From Babylonia areolata (taxonomy: Eukaryota; Mollusca; Gastropoda; Neogastropoda; Buccinidae): a stretch of 64,000 nucleotides of DNA. Under the pieces are notes generated by a model. It did no database searches. It saw only the letters and a program-made list of their open reading frames with translations, and had not been told where the DNA came from. Shown in pieces: positions 36,701 to 48,300 of the stretch. Where the stretch lies: NCBI RefSeq assembly GCF_041734735.1, contig NC_134883.1, positions 21,997,247-22,061,246 of the forward strand, written 5' to 3'. A program made the position numbers and the translations under genes. Numbering within the stretch: the stretch's first letter is position 1; every line of letters begins with the position of its first letter.

Positions 36701-39700
36701 ACACTTGCATGCACATGTGTGCTCATCCATTTTTATGTGTTATAAAGGTAAAGGTTCTAGTATTCAAGTTTATTTGGGAATAAAACAAACTTTCTGTCTC
36801 AACTCCTGAAATTCTCATTCTTCTGTCACTCATCATCCTTGATTAATATTTGAAGGGCTTTTCCTCACATGCCATGTAGTATACAACAGTGTCTTGTGTG
36901 ACGTGATTTTTTGGGCGTTTGATGTGTCGTTTTGAGAATGACGAAGGACTAACTGAATGGAGAGGAGGAGGCTTGGGTGGCACTGACAGTTTTTGGCACA
37001 GCAAAATGTGTTTATCCTATGTGTGTGAAGTAACAGAAACGCCTCTGTCTACCTTTTAGGTATCTGAATGGAAAAGTGGCTTTTTGGAGTTCTGGTAACA
37101 GTGAATCTACTGGCATTGTGCATATAAGCCATCTCAGCAGCTGGGAGTGTGTTGTTGCTTCTTCAGTTGTCATAATTGTTTTTGTGGTCCGTGCTGATCC
37201 TGTGGGCTGTCTCCAGAGGGGCGGGACATCTGTCTTTAACAGTGTGCATGTCTGTTTTGCTGAGCAACTGTTTGTTAGGCGCTTGTGATTCGTGTAGATC
37301 GTTTCAAGTGGTGGAATTGTTTCGTGCTCTGGATCACATTGTGACTGAAGAATTTGGGAGTGAATTGGTTCGAGGTTAGACAGGCACAATAGCCGAGTGG
37401 TTAAAGCGTTGTACTTTCAATCTGAGGGTTCCAGGTTCAAATCTCAGTAAAGGTGCCTGGTGGGTAAAGGGTGGAAATTTTTTGGATCTCCCAGGTCAAA
37501 TTATTTACAGACCTGCTTGTGCCTGAACTTCCGTCATGTGTATACGCAAGCAGAAGATCAAATACGCACGTTAAAGATCCTGTAATCGATGTCAGCGTTC
37601 GTTGGGTTATGGAAACGAGAACGTAGCCAGCTTGCACCCCCCTGAAAATGGAGTATGGTTGTCAACATGGCTGGGTAAAAACAGTATACATGTAAAAGCC
37701 CACTCGCATACGTATGAGTGAATGTGGAAGTTGCAGCCCACGAACGAAGAAGAAGAAGGTTCAAGGTTCTTCGTTCTTGATGATGTTCGTGTGAACATTG
37801 GAATGTTGTCACTTGTGTCTCACAAGTTAGTGAGAAGGCAATTTGAACACACGACACTTCTGTTAGTATGCATTGTAAAATTTTTGTGTGGGGTATTGAC
37901 AAGGATGAGTAAGATTCAGATAGAGAAACTATGAGCTACCTGATTTTTTTTTGGTTTTCTTTAATTGATTTTTTTAAAAAGTTGATTTTGAAATGTATTG
38001 AATTTCTTGATATATTTGTAAAAATTTGTTTTATGATAATATACAGAATAAATATATATATTTATGTATATGTTGAACTTTTTATTGCTGAAGTTTGTGT
38101 GTTGTGTTGTCTGGGTAATAGAACTGGGTTGGATGGTTCTAGCCTGCCTCTCTTAGACAGTGATGTGGCACTTACTTTACCCTTTTGTTTATTATTACTT
38201 GTATTTGGCTGTAAAGTTTATCAAGTAAACTGTAAATTCATATTTGAACTACTAATTTTGTACACATTTGATTTCATTCATGCATATTAGGCAAGTTAGT
38301 GTTAGAGCTGTGTGATTTGATTAGATTTAACCATCTTGTGTATGGATTCTCTGACATGAAAATCCCACAAGATTTCATTTAAAAAAAAAAAGTGTTATAG
38401 TATACTCTCAGTGGGTGTGCATGATTCATAACTTACTTTAGACATAATAAGAACCTCAAAGATAATGAAATTAGGCAAGTAATTTCATACAACTGCATAC
38501 AATAATCTGAAGTACTTTTTGCCTGAGCATGAAAGGTTGAATGATTGTCACCTAAGCGTCACCAGACATGTCACATTTTAGGGTTACATTGACATTACGG
38601 CATGCAAACACGCACAAGTTAGTGTAAGATAGAAGCTGGAGCCTACCTGACGTGATTCTTCCAGACAGGTGACTGACTGTTCCGTGAACATTCACAACTA
38701 CTGTCAACTGTCACATAGCTGAACTAAACATAGCTTTAATTACACATACTTAACCGTGATATATACACATAATCTCCTTTCATTCAAAACCTGTTGCTAT
38801 GTACAGAGTCACAGTTGAACATCACAAACACCCTTGCACCATTTAACATTAAAAAGGGGGACAGAAGCTACATTATTGTTAGGCAATGTTCTGGCCATGG
38901 GAATCATGAAAACAGTCATTCTTGCAAAGAGGCAATTGGAAGAATAGACACTTGTATGAATGTGTCACATTGTCACCCATTGGCTGTCAAATGGCCTACA
39001 TCTTCGGTTGTGGTATCAACCCAGTGTGCTGAAACTAGTATAGCTGTTGGTCTCTTCAGCAGCTTTTGAAAACAAACAAACAAACAAACAAATGAACAAA
39101 AAAGTGAACAACAAAGAAAGAAGTGGTAGAAATAAGAATGAAAACATGGCAGCAGAAGGTCAGTCATGGCAGCTACCCGTATCGCAGGCCGCCACCTGGT
39201 ATGTTGAGTGGTGATTGGCACATGTTTGGGTTCATTTCTCCGTTTCTTCTTCTTGATCAGCTGAGTCTGTGACCAAGTCATCTTCAGATTTGCCCTTTTT
39301 TTTATATATATATATTCCACTTATTGTAGTATTTGATCCATGCCTCTTAATCATTTTGTTGATCTTCGTAGCAGATAATAAAGCCGCCATTGTGAAACTT
39401 GGTCTGGTTCATTCTCAAGATGGCTGTTGTCTGTTTTCTTCCTGTTTCTCTGAATAGAAAGGTGCCAGACTCAAAAAATAGTGCTGGCACATTACTGGAT
39501 TATTGCACACATTCCCTTGTTAAATTTCTAGCCCCCCTGAGTGACAACACATGGTGAACGTGTGATAGAAAATTACCAGTCGCATGTTCCTGGTTGCTCC
39601 CGGTAGGTGAACGAGCGGCACAAAAGCAGGTCCTGGCTTCTCCCAGTATGAATACAAGAGGATTAAGAAACAAGAAAAAGCATGCTCACTATAATTTTTG

Positions 39701-41241
39701 GTCAGTGTATGAAAGTAAATTTGTTCTTAGTAATGTAGGCCATAATTAATTTGTTTCATTACAAACTTTTCCACCACAGAGCAGTTGCGGAAGGCGGAGT
39801 CAGACACAAAAGAAGTGAAACAGCAGATTTTAGAACTGCGAGGTAAGTTGTGTTATTTAATGTGAAGTGAGTTGTGTATCGTCTTCTCCCTCATTTGTTT
39901 CCATTATCTGGTTTCTTGATTTGGTTATTCTTTCTTTTGTTAGTAAAACATGATTGATACAAAAGGTATCTTCTCTGTCATCTCTGACACTGAAAAATGT
40001 TGCTTCATGTTTAATATGGGGGGGATAGTTTGAAACAAAGTAGTGTAATCCTTAATCTGATGTTTATGCCTGCATCAGTTATATTTCATCAGGAACCAAG
40101 AGTGTCGTTTGTGTTGGAATGGTTGAGGTAAAACTGTCAAAATTCAGGTGTTTTTTTTGGGGGGGGGCGAGGGGGGGTTTGGGGTGGGGGGGGTCAGAAA
40201 GGCTGTATTGTTCTTTAGATTTGGGAACCACTTGCAGTAGGGGATAAGTCGTTTGTACTTATGTCTGCAGACATATACATTCCTGTACGAGTCGTGTGTA
40301 TGTGTTTGTGTGATCTATAAAGTCTGGAAATTCCAGCTTAACCTTGATATCTGTTTGTGCTGTTTTTCAGTTTAATTTTTATTGATTACATTCACTCTCA
40401 GTTCATGCATGTTATCGTTCAGTCTTGTTAGTTTAAGTTGCATCTCCCCTCCCTCCAAGACTTCTCACCCCCAACTCCCTTAAATGCACCATTTTCTCCT
40501 CTCAGCATCCTCCTAAACGCCTTTGTATATATCTGTCACCATTTTTGTTGTCCTTCTCCCAATTTCTCTCCCTTTTTCTCAAGATGGTCTGCTGGAAGAG
40601 CAGGAACAGTTTCGATTAAATCAGGAAAATTTGCACCATCTTCAGAGTGAGTTTCTGTTAGTTGGCTTTCATGTTTGTTTTCCTTTGATTTTTCAGTTAA
40701 GCTTTTGTGTTGTGTCTGTAGCTGTTGTGCTGGTGGATGCCTCCTTTGTTGGCCTGTTGCTGAGGACTCATTTTTTAATCACTAAGCTTATGTTTGTTTT
40801 AGATGTGTTTATGGACCAGAATTGAAATAACTTTATTGTCTCAGTGAGAGAAATGATTTTTGTTGGCCTGTTGCTGAGGACTCATTTTTAATCACTAAGC
40901 TTATGTTTGTTTTAGATGTGTTTATGGACCAGAATTGAAATAACTTTATTGTCTCAGTGAGAGAAATGATTTTTGTTGGCCTGTTGCTGAGGACTCATTT
41001 TTAATCACTAAACTTATGTTTGTCTTAGATGTGTTTATGGACCAGAATTAGAATAGCTTTATTTTCTCAGTAAGAGAATTAACTGTGATGAATTCTTAAA
41101 TACGTACAGATAATAAGCATGATAGTAAAATTTGACAGTCATATATAATAAAAACAAAAAAAAACAAAAAAACACACCCAACACAGTCACAGCAAACCAA
41201 ACCTGATGCAAAGAATTACTTGCTACTCTTCAGTTAATTTT

Positions 41242-41308
<67 letters not shown>

Positions 41309-42124
41309 CTGTCTTTCTCAGCTGGAGAACTTAGGTGAACCACTTTTCCTTTTAGGGGTATGTAACTAACTGGTTTGAATTTCCATGACGCCTTTGATCC
41401 AGAAGGAAGTTATGACAGTAAGCTCATGTGTAGTGTGGCCATGAAAATAAGTTATGGTGATGAGCTCACACATTGACACATAAGTGCATCATGTGGAGTG
41501 ACACATTTTGACTCGAATGTGATTCGTTGATGCATGACTATATGATTGTCATTAGTTTTACCAAGGGATTGTGCAAGTCATTTTGAATGGAAGAAGGAAA
41601 AGGAGAATCAACTTTGAAACCAGATTTCCAGACTTCGAGTCCACAAGTTCTTAATCAGTGATGTCAGTTGTCACAAGTCAGAAACAGCCATGAGTGTTTT
41701 GAGTGATCTCAGACAGACTTGCAGAAAATTAATGATTTTTATTTTCTCCTTTTGTTGTTTTGTTGCTGTAAATGGAATTTTACTTCCAGACCAGTTTTGT
41801 CAGAATGTAACTTTACAATTGATGTAGATAGTTTCAAACCAGTGTGATGTCTTCATGTGGTTAAGACAGAAGAAAAAGGATACTGTGGAGGTTATTCTGC
41901 AAATATTTAGTTGTATCTCATCATAGAAATGTTGGTGAGGATGTATCATCACTATTTGGGGAGTGTGTCTGTGGGGTTTGATTTACTGGTTGATGGATGT
42001 ATTTACTGGTAGAATGCTGAAGTGAATGGTCAGTGCATCATAGGAATAATGGAAGTCAGAAATAGGGGGTCGGGGTTACTAAGTCACCGGAATATTGTGC
42101 TACAAATGCAAGTGGAAAAAATCC

Positions 42125-42168
<44 letters not shown>

Positions 42169-45100
42169 AAGAAAACATTTCTAGCTTTAGATATAACTGA
42201 CTCAAACCTCTGTGCTTCTGTGTTATGTACAAGACAGTCAGAGTAACCTGGTTGAGCCTCCTAATCTGTCATTGTGTACTGTTTGTTCAACTGACTGAAG
42301 GGTGTGGGTTGGTATCAATAACTTTATGCTGGTGTTTAGTGCATTAAGCTTTCTTTCTTTTTCTCTTTTTTTCATTTATGGAGATTATGCAGGTAGCATT
42401 TCACCAGTGCTTGAAAATGTATGCATCCTTATTTATAGGTTGGGGAACATAGGTTAGGGCTGGAGGCAGGGGGTGGGGGGATTTCAGATACATGGGTCAA
42501 GAAGTGAAATTGTGTTCTCAATACTTATTTTATTCATCTGCATGCAAGGTCAAGGCAAACTGTTCTGAACAGTATGTCCACACAGTTCATTTGATACTGA
42601 TCCGACAGATTTCTAATATCAAGTGAGTTAGTAACTGTATTAACCTTTGAGCTGTATTTTCATTCTTAATCCCTCAGTTACTTTTGTGTTTGTAATTTTA
42701 TTGAACATTTAGGTGAAAGTGAGCAATTTTTTTCTTTTCTTTTTTTGACAATAGATCTGTTAGATGCCATGTGCTAATTGATGTCTCTTATTTTTGTTTA
42801 TTTATTAGTGTAGAAGTTTATGCTTTTCAGTTCAGTAACCTTATTGATAGGAATATTAACCACTGAAATGTTTTTAATTGAAATAAGATTTTAATTACAC
42901 ATACTTTACCTTGACCCACTAGTGCAGACTCCAGCAGGGGAAATAAGATTTATATTTAATGAGACTGACATACAAGTGATTCTTGTAGGTTAAAAACCCC
43001 ATGTTAGGTGTATGCAATTGTAAAGCAGTGATGCTATGCAGTCCCCAAGTCAGCTTGCACACTTACAACAGGTGTAGAGAAACGATTTCTTAAATTCCAT
43101 AAAGAATGAGTCTTTTTTTCTTTTTTTTTTTTTACTGTGCCCTTCAACATTGTGTGTGCAGGCTTGATAGGAAATGTTCAGCACCAGTTTAAGTCTGTGT
43201 ACCCTTGTTTTCTTTTTGGAGCAGCAAGTCAGTGTACATGAATGTTGGGTAAAGTTTGAAGATTTCAAATTGAAACCACTGATACTGTGTGTGTCAAATG
43301 TTGAAATGTTTGTGTGAACTCTGTACTATTGGTTTTAAAGATATTCCTGTGTACGTGACATTTATTATGTCATTATTGTTTGATTATCTCTTTGTATACT
43401 AATGTGTTAAAATGGTTGCATTTTGTGTGCATGCTTTAACATTTTGTTTTGTGGGTCCCTGAATCTTGCATACCCTTTCAGAATTATGATTTCATCAGCT
43501 TGTATACTGCACATGTAACAGTGTATCCATGACTTCCTTTTGAAACCAATCAAAAAGGGGGGTGGGGAGGTGGGGTTAGTAGGGTTGTCGGGGGATGGGA
43601 GGGAGGGAGTGGGGAGGTGGGGGGGGGGGAGTTCGTCTATAAAACTGATAAATAGGAGACAGTGTGATAATGTCTGTGGATGTCTTTTGTTATCAGGAGA
43701 TCTGGAACTTGAGAGAACAATGCACCAAAAGACGAGTGCTGACTTGGAGGAGACCAAAGGTAAGCCATTCAGTTTGTGTCAGTACATTCTGTCTTTTGAA
43801 CTATTCTTGCAGCCATGTGTTTGAAACTTTTCCATGAGGCCATGTCTGTCTTATTGTTTTGCCATCACTCTGTGTGTGCAGGAATTCATGTGAATGGTGT
43901 ATAATAACATTTTAACCTTCTCTCTGCCAAGGATTTTTACATAGAGCAGATGTGGTGTAGTGTATATGAATCAGTATGCTTTGACACTTCCTTGAAAGTG
44001 AAGATTGAATCTGCCAAGGATAGAGAGCACAGAAACTGAACTGAAAAGAAAAAGAAGAGACTGGAGAAGAGAAAGAAGAAAGTTGAAGCAGTGTGGAAGG
44101 TTAATGACTGAACACTTGTTAACTCAGTACGGCCAGTCCTCTCTTCTCCTCTACACAGACCCCTCGGATGTCCAGTGGGTGTCTGAATGACCCAAGCTTT
44201 AGTTTCCGTCGTCAGAATTGTATTCTTTGTCAACATTCATCTCTTCAGTATAAGAGCCTTCCGCTTGCAATATTTTGATGATGGTAATTGGGGTGAAACG
44301 CTGTTAACGTCGTCTCTTTCGCCGTTCGTATGGAGAGAGTTAATGACTGAACATTTTTGTTGTTGTTGTTGCTTACAGGTCAGTTGCAAGAAGCTCAGCA
44401 GGCAGCCAAACAAAGCCACAATGAAGCAGAACAGCTACGTAGTGAGTGACTGGTTTCGTCCTTTTGTTAACAGGATATACCTCATAAAGTTATGGACTCT
44501 GTAATCATGAATATTGGCAGTTTTTACTATTACTAGCTGCTTCTGTTGTGGAGCTTGATGCTGTGTTTTCAGATTTGAAGAGTTTGCTGACATTTGTTAC
44601 TTGTTTATATACTTTGAACTCAGGGAGATAAAGGTCTTAGCATGTATGTAGTAGTACTTAAGAAAAAAATTCTCATTTATTCATTGGTGCTGTTCTTTTA
44701 GCATGATATTAATTACCAGAAGTTGAGCTCATGTTTTTTGTAGCTTGTGAGATAATTGTGCAGCTGTTGATATTTATGAGCATCCCTCTTTGATTAAAAA
44801 ATGTTGACCGGTATCCATAGTTCCTGCATATGGTTTGCAGATGTATTTGTAATTGATAACATAGTGTACAATGTAATATTTTGATAACATTGTATGCAGT
44901 GTTTTATTTTGATATGGAATGATAAGTTGAATGTAAGAGTAAACCCAGAGATTGATGTGTCTTTGCCTCTGCTTGATCTTTTGCCCCATGCAGTGTCATC
45001 ATTGTGACACATATCATTTCAATTTCATAAGTTCTCAAAACGTGTTTTGTTTATTTTTATTTTTATATTATTTTTTATGTTTGAAATAGATAGTGGGGGA

Positions 45101-45217
45101 AAAGCCGTTTCCAATTACCTTCACTGCATGTTTGTGTTGTACCCAGCTTATTGCTGTATCTCCTTCTTTATGTGTGTCTTGAGAACTGCATTGTTTTAAG
45201 ATATATATATATATATT

Positions 45218-45248
<31 letters not shown>

Positions 45249-45267
45249 GCATACACATATATATATA

Positions 45268-45356
<89 letters not shown>

Positions 45357-48300
45357 TGTACTTCCAATAAAGAGTTTGATGTAGTGAATCAGACTATAAA
45401 AGCTGTCACCAGTGAACATAAGATTGGCAAGTCTTTAAGATGAATGTACGTACTCAGCACCTAATAATCAAAAGTAAATGGTTCTTTCATCACCAGATAA
45501 TAATTGGAGTACAAAAGTAAGCAAAGACATTTTCTATTGTTTTTCTTTCTTTGTTTTTGGTTTGTTACGATTTGTTCTGGTGGTAACTATTATGGTTTTT
45601 TTAGTGAACAAGCAGCTGTCGACAAGGGTTTCCCAATGAGAGATTTGTAAATTAATACAGCAACAAAGCATTTGGAAAGAGACCTGATGGTAATTTGCAC
45701 TTGATTTATCAAACACACAAAGGGATAGAAATGGAACAGAACATTGTGATCCTGGATGGGGGAGCAGAGTGGGTGGGGGTGATGGAACATGACTACATGT
45801 TCAAAACATAGCTTTGTAAATGACCATCATAGGTTAAGGTCACATATGCGGTTCTGTATGGCATAGTGTGGATCCATTTTTTTCTGGTTCAGTTTGAAAG
45901 ATGTGGGATTTAATTCTGTTCATTTTAGCATGACTTTTAAAAAAATGTGTTCGAAAATGATCTTTCTTCAGAATGACAGTTGCATGCTCTGCTGTCACAA
46001 AGTTTGCTGTTGTGAATTCCCATTCTTGTGTTCGATTGTCAGTTTCATCTGTTTGCATCCATTTCTGCACCTTTGCATGAATCTCCTTTCTCTTTGATTC
46101 CTGGCACTGTCTTGCATCTTAGTGGGATGTTCAGTTTTGTATGTTGGATGCTTTGTGCTTTCTTACCCTTGGGGGCATTTGGTTTTTGTTTTGATGTGGC
46201 TGTATGGGCTGTCTGAGCATGAGATGATGTCTTTGTTCATTGTCACTCTCCCAATGACTTTTTTGTCATCCATTTCCTGCTTCATTGTCCTCAACCAGCA
46301 TCACTCAGCATTTTGTTGTGGGGCCTCCTGCTGTCACTGGAATGACTTCATTTGCTGTCCAGTCTTTTGTTGGCTTTGTTGAAACCTGTTCTAATGGGAA
46401 GGTGCCATCGAGATGAGCGGTTTCCTGTGGCTTACATGTTGTGATATGGCAAACCAGCCTGCGATGACATTGTACACTTTTACATCTCATTCTTTCATTG
46501 GTGTCTGTCTGCGATCCTTCTCCTTGCTTTCGTTATGAAAACCCTGGCTGTCTGTGGCTGGCTTTATACATGCTGGTGATTGGGTCTTTGCGTCTAACCT
46601 GCTGTTGATGATTGCGAGTGGTCTTTCCCTTGCTGAGGGGTCGTGTGAAGGTCAGCTCCGGCAGTGTGTGTGTGTGTTTAGACCGCACCAAACTCCTTCA
46701 GGAGGAGTTGGAGTTGGAAAGAAGGGAGCGGCAGTCCTCTCAGCGCCTCTCTCATGGAGACTCTTCCCACTCAGGTCGAACTAACCGCAGCAAAGGTAAT
46801 CTGTTCTGGTGTAGGCTTGAGGATATGGCTCTTTTCTGGGGGGTTCTCATGTGTGAACAGCTGAGGTTGTGGTGTCCTATTCACATCATGACATATTCTT
46901 TCATTTGTCTTGCTCTTTCTGTCAATTCTACTAATAATTTCAGAGTGGTTTTCATGTTTGTTTTATGTGTGTGGGTATGTATATGCCTACTAGTGTATAG
47001 ATATGAACGTGTATTTATGTACTGCCACAAAATAGGGCAAGGTTTTGTTGTTTTGGGGTTTTTTGTTGTTGTTTTTATCTAACAACGATCATTATCTTTT
47101 TCCTGTATTTAATGGGAAGACATATTATCTACATTGTCTGACAACATGCATTATCTTTTTACTGTATGTATCTTTGGTATGAGTACTCAAAAACAGCATG
47201 GAACCTAATACAATCATTGTCATCACTGTAGTAATAGCATCATTTCCATTTCTGCATTTCATAATCTTGTCGATTTAAAAAAAAGAACTGTTTTTGAAAT
47301 TAGTGATGCCTTTTTTGCTTTCCAGCTGAGTTTTTGGCTCTGAAAGAGGAATGCAGTAATCTGCGTAAGAGGATACAAGCCATTGAAGCAGAAATGAAAA
47401 TGTAAGTATCAGTTGATGTCTGTGATCTGTGTTCTTAGTAATCTCAAAATTTGGAAAATTGCCAGCATTGTTTGTTTTTATTTTTCAAAGACTGCTATGG
47501 TGAGACATCTCCCCCACTGCAATTCGGTACCTGTGGGTCTTCCAGCTGAACAGATCAGTCAGTTGCAGAGAGTTCAGAACAGTGCAGCTAATCTTGTAAC
47601 ATGGAAATCTAAGCAAGAGAATGTGACATCTTTGCACAAAGAGCTGCACTGGCTTCAAGTTAAATTTTGCATCCAGTTCAAAATTGCCATGCTTGTGTAC
47701 CAATTAAAAAAAAAAAAAAAAATTTATGGCGCACTCCCGCAGTACTCTTCTTCATTAACAACACATCAGTCTTCCTGGTCACTTCGGTCTTCAGCTGAAA
47801 GGTTACGTCAGGTTCCAAGAACTAATCAGAAAACCTTCAGTCACTGATCATTTAGTTTCTCAGTCCCAACTGTCTGGAACTCACTGCCTGCTGACCTGCA
47901 AAAGGCCCCTTCCCGAGACTTTCAAGTCCAAACTGGAAACATCTTTTTTGTCTTGCATTCGAGTAACAGTTTTGTCTAATTTGCTGTTTTTTGAGGGATG
48001 TACTATTTTTTTCCAGTGGTGTGTATGTATGTGTGTGCGGGCGGTTACCTGTGTGTGTGTGTGTGTGTGTGTCTCTCTCTGTATGTATGTATGAAAGAGT
48101 ATGTGTGTGTGTGTGTTGTTTATGATCTGAGGATCTTTATGGTTGATTCTTGTTTCTTGATGATTGTTACTTCTCTTTTGTAACATGTAATTTGTGGATT
48201 GCATGAGTGATAGGTTGTTCTTTGAATCTTCTTGATTATTGTTGTTCCTTTCTTACTGTATACAGTATATAATATGTGAAGCGCTTTGAGCCTCTGTGAG

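Noticed and set aside
37381-37460. A functional tRNA gene
   Set aside because: A and B boxes are present, but the acceptor stem does not close and the sequence runs into a SINE body shared with two other copies.
45068-45419. Open frames rich in His-Thr or Ile-Tyr on both strands
   Set aside because: Products of CA/GT and TA dinucleotide repeats. The same holds for similar frames at 4712-5002, 6540-6830, 18803-19084 and 30539-30769.
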